This document shows, piece by piece, positions 12,933-24,200 of a stretch of 64,000 nucleotides of DNA (positions within the stretch are counted from its first letter, which is position 1; each line of letters starts with the position of its first letter). Below the pieces are notes generated by a model. The model worked only from the letters and a program-made list of their open reading frames with translations. It was not told the origin of the DNA and did not search any database. The translations under genes were made by a program, and so were the position numbers. Source of the stretch: Neoechinorhynchus agilis (taxonomy: Eukaryota; Acanthocephala); contig CM121343.1 of the NCBI GenBank assembly GCA_051530055.1, positions 4,650,001 through 4,714,000 of the forward strand, written 5' to 3'.

Positions 12933-14305
12933 AAACATATCCGAATAATTGACGCTTGGATAACCGATGTTCCACTGTATTAACATTAATGCTCACAGGG
13001 GCGCACGACGAAGTCGAACATAAGACTTTGAGGCTTTTGGATACGTTATGATTTACTTGTGGGATCTTCCAGGTATGTATTCAAGAATTCAATTTCGCGG
13101 TACGACTCTAGGCAAACGACTTTCTTTATTCGTTTTTGGGCATATCAAACCCTCCTTAATGCACGAGTTGCTAAGATCTATCGTGCAGGAGAGCCATCAA
13201 AATGTTAAGATTAGCTTGAAGAAATTATGGTTTTTGAATGCATTTTTCAGGAGAACATCTTTATCACGCTTGGTCCGACGGCACCAATTGTCTCCACAAC
13301 GAGAGAGGTTGGAAAATGTAGTGACAGATCGAGGCATATCTATTTCTTCTTCTTTTCGGTGCCCTTTTCGTTACCTCACCGGCTCCTGAAACTGCAAGTT
13401 AAAAGTTGCGCTTATCAATCGTAATTGGACACCCACGGAACTGTTGATACGACGTCCAGTCTTTTCCCGTCATCTTTGTGTGAACCGACTGGCTCAAGAA
13501 GAGATGGAATGCCGCCGCCAAGGCTTTTATTGGAGTATTCACCATGCTGTGGCAATTGCGCTTGACCATAGTTTGGGGGCAATCCAGCCTATTAGAATTA
13601 AGCAGTATCTCCTTTCGCGGCAAACTCTTTAGGAGTTATTTAATGGATCCTTGCAACAAAAACATTTCCCCTTTAGGACGATATCTTAACGTAATCTATG
13701 CTATTCTGGAAATCCTGATAAATACATTCGATCAGCTTTTGAGAATTGGACGAAAGAGCTTATGAGAATGATTCCAATCGGAAAAATAGCAGGCTGTATT
13801 CATCTCAAACGAAGATCCACACGGAATGACACCTTAAGATTCAAAAGGCAACCAAATAGAATACCGTAAATGTTTTATGAAGGTGGGACAATATTATTGT
13901 CTATTCCAACAGAGAAAAAATCAAGTACATCCACCTTCGATTATGAAATTGAACGCTCTCAGTGGAACAACGCCCACCGAAAGTGATGAACCTCCTCCAC
14001 TTTCAGACTTCCCCACGATTGCCATGAAGTTAGTATTTGAGATAAGTTCCAAATACGGAAGAAACAAGAGATTCTAGCGACCAATGTTGTTATGACTGGA
14101 TCACCGCATGCTAGGAACCGATTTATTTATTCTATTTATCTTTAATCGCGTATACTAAGGGTGTTACGATATGTCTTTGGGAGCCTCTCGGCTAACTCAC
14201 ACACTTCGAAGGCGCTCAACCGCACTCGAAGGGCCGGGGCCTTTGTGCGATCTCAAACCTAACCTTTACCCTTCCAGCAGCCTCGTGACTCCCCCCCCCG
14301 TGGAA
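12933..14305. other. region with an unassigned decayed coding-like stretch
   Basis: Between about 13400 and 13860 on the plus strand, neighbouring frames read as ordinary protein (for example RRQGFYWSIHHAVAIALDHS) but are interrupted by frame changes and stops. I cannot assign it to a family. It may be an old gene or transposon remnant. No complete gene is supported. Confidence 0.35.
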
Positions 14306-14380
14306 CCCAGCGACCAATGGACTTGAACCAGCGACATATTAAGCGCATTTTGAACGCGCTTATGCCACTCGGCCACTGGA
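14306..14380 (-). repeat. tRNA-Leu-like sequence, probably a tRNA pseudogene or SINE head
   Basis: On the minus strand the sequence has a perfect A box (TGGCCGAGTGG) and B box (GGTTCAAGTCC). It has a seven-base anticodon loop TTCAAAA closed by a 7-bp stem, giving a CAA (Leu) anticodon, and 7-bp acceptor pairing with wobbles. The T stem pairs poorly and a run of about ten G follows the 3' end, so a functional tRNA is unlikely. A tRNA-derived SINE head or tRNA pseudogene fits better. Confidence 0.55.
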
Positions 14381-14452
14381 CCCCTGGAGCCGACTGATGG
14401 TTTGTATTTATTTGCATCTTTCATTCACGTAGTCAAATATGTTTTTGGTTGG

Positions 14453-14639
14453 TGACGTTTATTCTAATGAAACGTCATTTTCGGATTACGTCATCGAAGT
14501 GACGTTCGTTCCAATGAAACGTCATTTTCCGATTACATTATCGAAGTGACGTTTATTCTAATGAAACGTCATTTTCGGATTACGTCATCGAAGTGACGTT
14601 CGTTCCAATGAAACGTCATTTTCGGATTACATTATCGCA
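14453..14639. repeat. 47-bp tandem repeat, four units
   Basis: Units start at 14453, 14500, 14547 and 14594. Units 1 and 3 (tgacgtttattctaatg start) resemble each other, as do 2 and 4 (tgacgttcgttccaatg), so the array looks like two copies of a 94-bp dimer. Each unit carries an inverted TGACGTT...AACGTCA pair that can form a small hairpin. Confidence 0.85.
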
Positions 14640-14689
14640 TTTTTTAAGAACATATCGTTTATTTTACTATTTCGTTTTTCATTCTTGTA

Positions 14690-15105
14690 AACATCCCGAC
14701 GTTGCCAGTATACTTGCAGCGTTCCCTCGCTGTATCGCAATTGCGATTCGTTGGGCGAGGAAATTTCTCGAGCGCGGTTCCTCCGTCATCCTCTTCGTCC
14801 CAAATAGTCGAGGAGAGTGAGCGATAATGGTCCCAAGGCTCCATACGTTTCCACGGCAAAAGGGACGAAGTGGTAATTCCTTAGGAGCTCTCTATATTTT
14901 GAACGCTTATGTTCCTCAGCTACGACCGCTGGACCTCTAGGGCTCTTTTTTGAAAAGGGAAAATTACTGGGGGCAAGCGTGTCCACACAAGTCGCATCCC
15001 ATAAAAGAGGCTTCCCCTCCCGCCATGGAAAAACCGTGACACCGTCAGGTCGCTTGCTTTCTAGGCGGCATAAATTACTCGGCTCTAGAATATTGGGCAC
15101 GTGAA
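14690..15105 (-). pseudogene. fragment of the restriction-like-endonuclease non-LTR element
   Basis: Minus-strand reading gives NILEPSNLCRLE, RPDGVTVFPWREGK, LLWDATCVDTLA, a KY motif and, after a frameshift, IAIAIQRGNAAS. These match the C-terminal endonuclease region of the copy at 9.1-11.2 kb at clearly diverged level. The reverse transcriptase is absent and the frame is broken, so this is an old truncated copy. Confidence 0.8.
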
Positions 15106-15266
15106 CGGAATCTGACGTATTTTGCAATTCTAAAAATAAAAGGATTAGCGCAAAGACACATTTAAGCGGGGAAATCACGTATTATTCTTAGAATGGCTTA
15201 TCGGGTAGATGGTTTTTCACGAAGAATTCAGATTTTAGATAATCCAAACGCACGCATAAAGAATTC

Positions 15267-17037
15267 ATGTCGTCTAGTTTTCCGACGCAATCGGAATGTA
15301 CAAGATACGAAATCTTCGAATACGCTCATGAGCCAAACCGAACGTCCAATCAGTCTGACTTGGACAAGATAATCCTTCTGATATTTTTATATTTCCTCCA
15401 AGGAATACCTCTTGGAATGACAGCGGCGATTCCTTTAATTCTTCAAGCACAAGCAAATCATCCCCCTGATCTCCCGAAAAGACTTGCCATCTTCTCGATG
15501 GCTATGTGGCCTTTTGCCTTGAAATTCGTATTTGCGCCTATAATTGACTCTCTAAAGCTGCCCTACCTCGGTCTTCGAAAATCGTGGTTGTTTATTTCAC
15601 AAACTGGAATAGCAATTGCTCTACTTGTTGCAAGTGCAAGTGTACGTAATGCCGTATTAATTTTCGATATCCATACATTACTTGGATTATTCTTGCCTCT
15701 TTGCTTATGTGCAGCAATTCAGGATGTTGCGGTTGATGGATGGGCTCTTGCCTTGCTCAGTATGCCAAGTTGGGCATCTACGTGCAATTGCGTCGGTCAA
15801 AGTGCCGGGTTCATATTTGGGACCGCTGCTGTAACCCTTATCGATTGGAAATATGCAAACAATCTATTCTGGTGGCTTGGAATCGCTTTCATATGCTCTA
15901 CACTGATATTAATAATTTTTAAGAAGGAGAAGACTACTGCATGCATGAACAATATTACGCCAGTCGTTGCATAGATCAACAATTCTTCGATTAGAATTTA
16001 CTGGGATCTTACGTTTGTGCCGATCAAGAACCAAATGGATTTGAAAATTGAAACCCCGGCACCAACAATGTTTCTTTTAAATTATGATAGTTTTACTACT
16101 TGAAAGAACATTACCCCACTTTCAACGTTCTTTGTACGGTCAACACGTAATTGAAATGCTTGCGGAAACGTCTGAATTGTGTTTTGACGAGTTTTCATTG
16201 GATAACTATAATTGAGAACTGTTGATGTACAAGGAAATGGCTGAGGTCATCCGCCTGCCTTCTTTTTCCTTGGTCGCCGCATTTCATTTGACTTCACGAA
16301 TGAGTTTCGCAATAACCGATCATGTGCTTGGCCTACAGTTCATAGACAGAAACATCGTAGCTCGAAAGTCCCTCCCTTTTTTGGTTTTGGTGATTGTCAC
16401 CCCGATTCAAATTTTATTGCCCTTCGTGATTGGCAAGATAATCGTGAATCTAACTCGTCGCAACGGCAGTTCCTTTAAAACATCGTCTCTCCGTATTTAC
16501 ATGTGGATATATCGACCAAGACTTATATGTTCGGCTCTTTTGAGTACAATGGCAATATTTGCCGGCGAAGGGTGTCAAATCGGAGGGCAATCATGCTCGG
16601 ACCAATTATCGAATTCAACCATTTTTAACAGTTGCAATCATTTGGTTACAGATTCCGATAGATGCATTGCTTTTGCAGCGGCATTGTTCATTCTATTCGT
16701 GGCATACAAGGTATTCACGGTTTCCATGTTTGTTGCAACTATGGCTTTCCATGCTGAAATCAGTGACACGCGACTCGCCGGCACATGCATGACCCTCGCT
16801 AATGCTGTAGCGAATCTGGGTGCTGCTTGGCCTGAGGTTATTGTCCTTTACTTGGTCTCAACTGACAGCATTTCGTCAAACAACTATATTACGAGCACAA
16901 TGTCAACCCGATTCGGAGTACTCAGCTTGATATGTTTAATTTTCGGATTCGTTTGGTATAAGGTTATCTCAGAAAACATTATCCATCGATTAGGCGTTAC
17001 CTCGTGGTTCCTGCATGGAAGGAAACGACAAGCTTAA
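15267..17037 (+). CDS. SLC33A1: acetyl-CoA transporter of the ER membrane, SLC33A1/AT-1-like
   Basis: Two coding blocks, 15267-15974 and about 16217-17037, together encode a multi-pass protein of about 500 residues; family members are about 550. Block 1 carries the family signatures FLYFLQGIPLGM, WPFALKFVFAPIID, RKSWL and AIQDVAVDGWAL, then STCNCVGQSAG. Block 2 carries VTPIQILLPFVIGK, FTVSMFVATMAFHAEISD and TLANAVANLGAAWPE. SLC33A1 imports cytosolic acetyl-CoA into the ER lumen for protein acetylation. The join is unclear: block 1 ends in TAG at 15972 and no strong GT donor is visible. A CCA|gtcgtt donor to a ...TACAAG|GAA acceptor near 16234 would be in phase. The gene could be intact with a weak intron or slightly damaged. 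It lies between the two Penelope-like repeats. Confidence 0.85.
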
Positions 17038-17039
17038 TA

Positions 17040-17574
17040 GGATAACTTAACAACCGATTCTCCCTTGTTGTGTCTTATAAATTCGGTTCGACGTTAACGC
17101 TTCCGAGACGGATTAAGAGAACCGATCACTTAGTATCGCCTCTTATACGAAATTAACGCTGCCGCGCCCACGACCTTTTGAAAATACCGTAGAACATCGT
17201 TTATCCGAACAAATAAAGAATGGACACCATTCGGATACGAGATTTTTCGAATAACCTGAAACCCAGTGTGATGTATCCAGTTTTTAAAGCAAGGCTACAG
17301 ATACCAAAGTGCTTTACATGCGGGGGAAGTGGTTTGCGGTAGGAAAATTGGGGGGAAATTACATTATTTTAGCTTTATTGTAGAAATTAATCACTTATTT
17401 TTCTCTTAATCATTGGACATCTTTGTTTTTTCGCTTCAAGGTCTCTGATTGTCGGAAATTGTTGGATTTACAACCTTATAAAACTATACTATAGACGTTC
17501 CACTTTCTCACGGCGATTTAATATTTTAAGTTTTGTTTCTAAGTTCAGGACGTTGCGCTTCTTTTTCGAAAATG
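17040..17574. other. intergenic spacer downstream of SLC33A1
   Basis: AT-rich sequence with no open frame of note. It runs up to the second Penelope-like copy. I see no gene or clear regulatory element. Confidence 0.4.
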
Positions 17575-19076
17575 GTTCACAACTAACAAAAGAATGCGCC
17601 TTGGATTATTGTCTACGGGGAAAGATACTTTCCTTTGTTAGTTTTGCCACCCCTCGGATTAAAATTCATTGACTTATTGCCGATATTTCACGTCGGATAA
17701 TTCCGGCATTCCCCTCTCAATTTTCTCGTTTGTATTTACGATGTTCCTGGTTTTGTGGAAAGATCTTATCGTCGGTTCGGGATAGCTAATTGCTCTCTGA
17801 GTTTGAGTAATCAAACGTATTTCGACTTGTCATAACCTGTAAGTGGAGCATATTTTATGGGCTCTCAGAAACTGGGACACCGTTGCAGATATTTTATATG
17901 ACCCCGCAGTGTGTCTAAGACCAATGCGAAGGAAACCAGGATAAATTTGGTTTCCTCAGCATGTTTATTTCTATATCATTTGTAAGAAAGGTAGGCGACA
18001 ACTAGCTGTAACATCTAGGAGATTGGTGGTTCGTTGTTCACTCTCTTCTACTGTTATAGTTTTTTTCTGGCGTAGAGAAGTTAAAATGATTTTATTTTTA
18101 AAATCCGATACTTCGGAAGCACAATCTTGTACGTCTTTATCAAGGTCTAAAAAATTCACGTGGGGGTGGATCAATATTTAATGTCCTAAGATTGAGCCTA
18201 AAGTCCGCCTTATTCCCTTCAACCGTTTTCACCTGGTGGATGAATAGGGCCTCCAAAATTACTCGATGCCATTTTGTTTCACTTTGTGCCAAAATGGTAG
18301 CGTTGTCAATGTTCATTAAGTGGCCCTGTTGGGCGAAATGGTTGAGTATTGCGGAACTGGCATCGGTACCTCTCCTAAGAGCGTATATTTGTGTTCCTCA
18401 ATTCTTCTTTGTAAATTGATGGTTTGGTGGCCCACATCCGACTTTTCACATTCTGTGCAAGGAATTTTGTACACCACTCCTTTGCCTTGATGTTCTTCGC
18501 GTTTCTTCACCATGGAAGTTAGTTGCTTTCCTTCCTTCGTGTAGATACAACACTCCACGTCTTTTGACGCACCTTTTTTGATCAGGCTGCTAATTTTAGT
18601 GAAGACCTCCTCGTCGACGAATGATGCACCTGTGAATGCTTTTTGTTTTGACTTCTGGCACATAGTTTTCTTTGCATAGTCCATTTAATGTTATTGTATC
18701 TCAAATTTAATCTGTTGATATCGGTGTTATTTTCAACAATAAATATTTCTTGAGTCCAATGAGGCAACTTAATATCTTTTTACACCGTCGCATTAACAGC
18801 TCAGATAGGGTTTTAGCTAGAGGTGATCATTAAAACACCACAATAAACATACATTGACCAACATAATCGTGTGCTTAGGTTGAGCATGGACGATGAAAGT
18901 AAAAGATTACGTATTTACTAAATTATTTGACAATAAACTTATCTAATATTCTATTACCGAATCAATGATTTCCCTTTACTATGGTGAATATCGCACTTTT
19001 GAGACCTCAAACGAAACCATCTTTTAGCATTTCGCGCTTAAAGAACGCACTTATATAAAGTTCGTATAGTTGACAA
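17575..19076 (-). mobile_element. Penelope-like element fragment with GIY-YIG endonuclease domain, copy 2
   Basis: Near-identical to 11617-12932, in the same orientation. From 17829 to 19076 it aligns to 11685-12932 with constant offset 6144; the one substitution I noticed is near 17942, a versus c. It carries the same frameshift inside the GIY-YIG frame. The extra 186 bp at about 17643-17828 are absent from copy 1. The two copies are direct repeats enclosing SLC33A1. Confidence 0.82.
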
Positions 19077-19561
19077 TTGTAACTGAAAAGGAAAGCTTTA
19101 TTATGTCCATTGAAATGTTTTCAGTGTTCCTCACTCGACTGTCTCATGAGTCAAAAACTTGCAGAATTCATCGGGTGTTCCTCGTCCACTATTTTGCGTG
19201 TGTTGAACAAGATGATCATTTAATTAGTCGAATTGGGATGTTATTTCCTTTTTTTCGACTGAAATTCGTAATTTCTCCTTAAGATAATGTTAAATTGATC
19301 CCCATTTAAATCCGTTTATCTTTCAAGTTTCGGAAGATATATTGTTATTTAGGTTGCTTGTCGACGGCACCCGAGGGAGATCGCGTTAACGACAAATATA
19401 TTTCGACTGTTTGAATCGGAGTTATTTTTATTAATTCAATCTACCTGAATGCAATCCTCAATAGGATCCAGGATACTTTGTGCACATGAACCTGATTCAC
19501 TGCAGTGCTGGAAGAATTTCGATGAGATAAACATTGCTTGTATGGAAGATATCCAGTTGAG
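19077..19561. other. upstream region of the FNTA-like gene
   Basis: No gene is recognised. The reading frame of the next gene is open from about 19538 but has no ATG before 19562, so an upstream non-coding or short coding exon may lie here. No clear TATA box was identified. Confidence 0.35.
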
Positions 19562-20677
19562 ATGCCCCTATTCACGAGTACCAAGATGCGAACAAAATCG
19601 TGTTGTCGCCCAGAGGATAACGACCGAATGGGTCATACATGGATTTCTTACGGTCTAAGGCTAAATTGGTCCGATGTGAAACCCATTTGGGAATCTAAAG
19701 ACTACTTGAGTGCATTTGCAATCAAGTACTCCGAGCGATTCCGTGAATTGAATGCATACTTGCGGGCGGTGCTTAAATCGGGTGAGAAAAGCTCACGAGT
19801 ATTGGAGCTGACTTCTGATGCGATCTACCTAAATCCGGCAAACTATACTGCATGGTATTTAAGAAGGAAAGTCCTTCAAGGTCTGCATAAGATTGATGAG
19901 GGACAACAGGAATCTGGATTGCCTAGAAAGCTAATCGATAATGAGATGATATATGGTGAAATACAGTTTTCAGCAACGAAGATTCTCTCCAATCCCAAAA
20001 ACTACCAAGTTTGGCATCATCGTCGTCGTTTGTTCGAATGGCTTCACTACATACCGCTGGATGAAGAAAAGTTTTTAAATGTTGCGTTTGATGCAGAACC
20101 GAAAAATTATCATGCTTGGCAGTACCGTCATTGGCTTTGTCGAATGACCACTACCACCAATTGGGTCGGCGAGCATGCGTTTACCGATCGCATGATCCAC
20201 TTTGACGTACGAAATAATTCAGCATGGAACCATCGGTTTTTTGTGCTTGAACAACAGTATCAAGAAGCTTCGGATTCAAAAAATGACGAACGTAACAATT
20301 TGGTAAGTCGTGAACTAAGATTCGCCCTTGCATCAATTCGACAATGTTCGAACAACGAAAGCGCTTACAATTATCTCAGGGGAATATTGGAGCGCTTTGA
20401 TTCGAATCACGTTGACCTAGAAATGGTCAATAATTATTTTGAACAAATGAACGTGGACGAACGTTTGTCCTTGGAGATGAAGTTGTTCCTCTCACGAGAT
20501 AGATACCTTCGAGAGTCAAAAAAAGGAAATGACTGCTATGAGCAACTAGTTAGAGATATAGACGGTTTTATTTCAAAATTGATCGAAATTGACCCAATCA
20601 GGACCAATTATTGGATGTACGTTGCTGACTCCATGAAGAAAACTGACCGACCTAGGGGTGGTCAAGAACACTCCTAG
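19562..20677 (+). CDS. FNTA: protein farnesyltransferase/geranylgeranyltransferase I alpha subunit
   Basis: Intronless frame of about 370 residues with the protein prenyltransferase alpha-repeat series: NPANYTAWYLRR, NPKNYQVWHHRR, EPKNYHAWQYRHW, DVRNNSAWNHRFF and NNESAYNYLRG. These five W-containing helical repeats define the alpha subunit. It pairs with a beta subunit to attach farnesyl or geranylgeranyl groups to CaaX proteins in the cytosol. Length is close to the family's usual 330-380 residues. In-frame ATGs occur at 19562, 19586 and 19628. The homologous region (LNWSDVKPIW, matching the family's W-x-D-[IV]-x-P) begins just after 19628, so 19628 is an equally good start. An extra segment of about 20 residues lies between repeats 1 and 2. 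Penelope-like copy 2 ends about 480 bp upstream. Confidence 0.93.
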   Translation: MPLFTSTKMRTKSCCRPEDNDRMGHTWISYGLRLNWSDVKPIWESKDYLSAFAIKYSERFRELNAYLRAVLKSGEKSSRVLELTSDAIYLNPANYTAWYLRRKVLQGLHKIDEGQQESGLPRKLIDNEMIYGEIQFSATKILSNPKNYQVWHHRRRLFEWLHYIPLDEEKFLNVAFDAEPKNYHAWQYRHWLCRMTTTTNWVGEHAFTDRMIHFDVRNNSAWNHRFFVLEQQYQEASDSKNDERNNLVSRELRFALASIRQCSNNESAYNYLRGILERFDSNHVDLEMVNNYFEQMNVDERLSLEMKLFLSRDRYLRESKKGNDCYEQLVRDIDGFISKLIEIDPIRTNYWMYVADSMKKTDRPRGGQEHS

Positions 20678-20679
20678 TG

Positions 20680-21286
20680 TGGATCTTCACATTTCCATTT
20701 GTTGTAGGAAAGTGACGCTGATTGCATACGATCCAAGAAGCCAATTAAACCTGAAGCATGGGTCGTTGAGGTACAACTAGACTAAGGGTATTTTTAGTTG
20801 CCAAGAGATCATTGATCTTCTTCTAACTAGTCTTCGCTCGATTCGACTCGAGATAAAGCGCTCATTTGGCGCATCATCATTGTATACAAGATTTTGACAA
20901 ACATTTTTGGGTTTGAACTTTCGGGCCAAGATCAGCCCTGTTGACTTTGCATTGACCACGTTGTTGCAATTAAAACAAGCCAGTAATAAGGACGATAAAA
21001 GGGTCGAAATACTGCGAAAACATTTTTAAACTCGGGCAAGTCGCAAATCTCAAGAAATGTGGTCCCAGCAACCAAAATTTCATAATCGTAGATTACGCGT
21101 CCTTGGTGCCGGGGGGTGCAGTGTCCGCGGCGGAAAAGAAGGCGGCAAAATGTCTTGGGGGGGGACTATTCGACGAATTGAGCCGTTCAGCGACGGAAGC
21201 GATCACAGGAGTAAGAATTTCCTCGCGCAGATAAGGGACGCTACCGTGGGCATGGCCTCGGCCTGCGATTAATGCTGCGAGTATAA
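20680..21286. other. intergenic spacer between FNTA and the STARD7-like gene
   Basis: The two genes are convergent, so this is shared 3' flank. An open minus-strand stretch near 20960-21280 with a proline-rich end looks coding-like but matches no family I recognise. It may be a transposon scrap. Confidence 0.4.
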
Positions 21287-24200
21287 TTAAATTAATGAAT
21301 AGATTAATCTTAAAAAACTAGGGATTTTATAGAATTCCGCCAAGATGCCATGGGCAAACGACGAACTATTGGCTTTAGGAAGACTTGCTGGCTTAGCATT
21401 TTGAAGAAAACTAACCATATTTCAAGATGAAAGTTTGTATGAAACCGGGCACGTACATTTTGGCGTTGTCGATGTAGTTTATTATATAGATGAAACCCTT
21501 TGAGATTTCTTTACGAAGCATTGTGCCTGTGAGATAACTTACAGGTTTTTGATTGTGATCGTCAGGAATAAGCATTAATTCCATTTCGTAGTCCTCCACT
21601 CGTGTCCTTTTGACGTTGGCGTCGTACGCTATTTTGTCTAAATAAGCATTTAGTTGTTATTCACGGAACAATCTCGTATCGATCAGGCTTTTTAGCAACT
21701 GATTATTATAAATAATCTTAAAACCAAGAAAATTGTTTTGTTGCCAAGTTTTTAGTTGACACTTGGGCAAGCTGTTGTTGTGATAAAGAAATAGAAAATT
21801 TTCATTTTTGAGCTTTGGCCGTCTTACGGCTTCCTATAGAATTGTTGTGCAAGTTAACTTGCAACTGAGGAAGCCTTAAGACGGCCAAAGCTCGAAAATG
21901 ACTACGGCAGCCTAGTGTTTCACAAAATTTTGTTGGTGTAAAAGGAGTTTTAAATACAAACAACCAATGGAAATCTATTTCCTTATTTTCAATGGTCGAT
22001 ACACGCAAATCTCGCATTTAAATGCAATATCGGCACAGTTTATGTCTGGAACGGTTTAATCCCCTATTCGGGGAAGCAAAATCACTAATCTTTAATTCGT
22101 CTAACAAGCTTTTAAAGCAAAATATTCATTGAGCAGGACACAATTACTACCAAATTCACTTTAACCGATCTGGTAGGCGAAAAAAGAACATCGATCCAAT
22201 GGCATATTTAATTCCATCTCGAGGATATAGGTGAGACGCTGGGATATGTTCAAAAATAAGATATTTGTGTATTAGTTACTTTTAAAATCATTCTTATTTC
22301 AACGGAAAAATTAGAAAGATGCAATGTGCACAAAGAATTTCGATAATGTCGATATGTGAAGTACCGGGGAATGTGATTGGAATTATTGTTTAGAAGTCTA
22401 CACCCGCGTAAATGATTATTTATTAAAGATGTTCTGCGAGCCTCATCGTCAGTTTGATTGTTAGTAAAATACGCTAACCCGACGTGGTTTGAAATATCTT
22501 TAATAAATAATCATTTACCGGGTGAAGACCTAAACAACAATTCTAATTTGGATAAAGATTTTAATCTCAATTTAAACATGACAAAACCGGGCCCATGAAA
22601 CGTTTACTCTGATCTTCGTCTTTAATATGATTATTGCTTTAAATAAAGATATATCAGTGATCTTCGGTGACCTTGGACGCAAAACAGTGCGATTTTCGGC
22701 CTTGAAATAAAAGGACCTTTTTTTCATACCTTTAAATGGAATCCATTTATCGCGGTCGATACCTTTTGCTTTATAACACGATATCAATTTCCCTTGTTCT
22801 GATCGATAGGACCAACTACGTCTTGCGAAAAGATACTCTCGGCATTCCAATGGATTCTATGAGCAAGATCACACACAAACGCATATATACACGGAACTTA
22901 TTGTTATTCCTGTAGGATAACTTGCTGAAGGTATAATTTCCCCCCTCAGTTATTTTGTCAAGTACTATTCTTGAATAGAATTTACATACCATGAAGTCTT
23001 TTATGGCGGCGCTAATATTTCGGATTTTAATCAAATCCATCTTTAGGGAAGCAGTAAAAACATACACTAACAGTATTTTATCTTTAACACGAAAGCATTA
23101 TAAAACTATGATGTCCAGTACGTCTTACAGTTGATTGTACAATCTGAGAACACTGAACATCTCATTATATTTGACGTTGATTGAGGGTCTGTCATGACGG
23201 TTGATCATTGCCTCAGCCATTCTAAGTCCTGCGGTCTCATTGTCCCTATCCAAGTCCTCTTCTTTGTGAATCAACAACAAATAAAACGTGTTATTATTAG
23301 TGATAACGGAGTCTACACGCATTTCCTTTACTCCCTTCAAATACAAAAGGGCGGTAATGGATGATAGTTTCCTAGAAGATAAAAGGATAATTGAATTTAA
23401 GATCTTCTAAAAGGACAATGAGACCGCAGGACTTAGAATGGCTGAGGCAATGATCAACCGTCATGACAGACCCTCAATCAACGTCAAATATAATGAGATG
23501 TTCAGTGTTCTCAGATTGTACAATCAACTGTAAGACGTACTGGACATCATAGTTTTATAATGCTTTCGTGTTAAAGATAAAATACTGTTAGTGTATGTTT
23601 TTACTGCTTCCCTAAAGATGGATTTGATTAAAATCCGAAATATTAGCGCCGCCATAAAAGACTTCATGGTATGTAAATTCTATTCAAGAATAGTACTTGA
23701 CAAAATAACTGAGGGGGGAAATTATACCTTCAATAAGCTTATTAAGAAATTAAAGTCACTTACTGGATAACTGCAAATCCAATGAACAATGTCATCTCCA
23801 TCGTCACTAGATCCAACGATGTTAAGACTCAAGGCGTTTGCATCCCACGACTTCCGGTATTGGAGATCGCACTGTACCATAAAAAACATATGAGAGCTCA
23901 CTTCTTCAAATCTACCAATCACTGCAAAATATCGACAATTTTAACTTCATTACAGAGAAATCGAGACCGAACAAACCAGCATATTGCATTGTGTGCCTTG
24001 AATGGTTGTATTTCTGAAGAACAATTGCGACTTTGGTTTCAATCACGACGTTGTATTTAAGGCCAATCAATTTCCTCTTTAAGTTCACGAGCGATGAGCA
24101 TTCGTCAAATTTATTTGCCAGGTCCAATAGCGAAAGTCCTGAGGTTTCGACACTTCGTTGTCCGTCGTCATTATTTTGACCATTTACAACAGGAACCAGC

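Noticed and set aside
14306-14380. Functional tRNA-Leu(CAA) gene
   Set aside because: A and B boxes and the anticodon arm are good, but the T stem does not pair properly and a G-rich run follows, so a pseudogene or SINE head is more likely.
12933-17574. Whole 12.9-17.6 kb block considered as one composite mobile element carrying SLC33A1
   Set aside because: The bracketing repeats are dead endonuclease fragments in direct orientation with unrelated sequence between them, and no target-site duplication flanking the block was seen.
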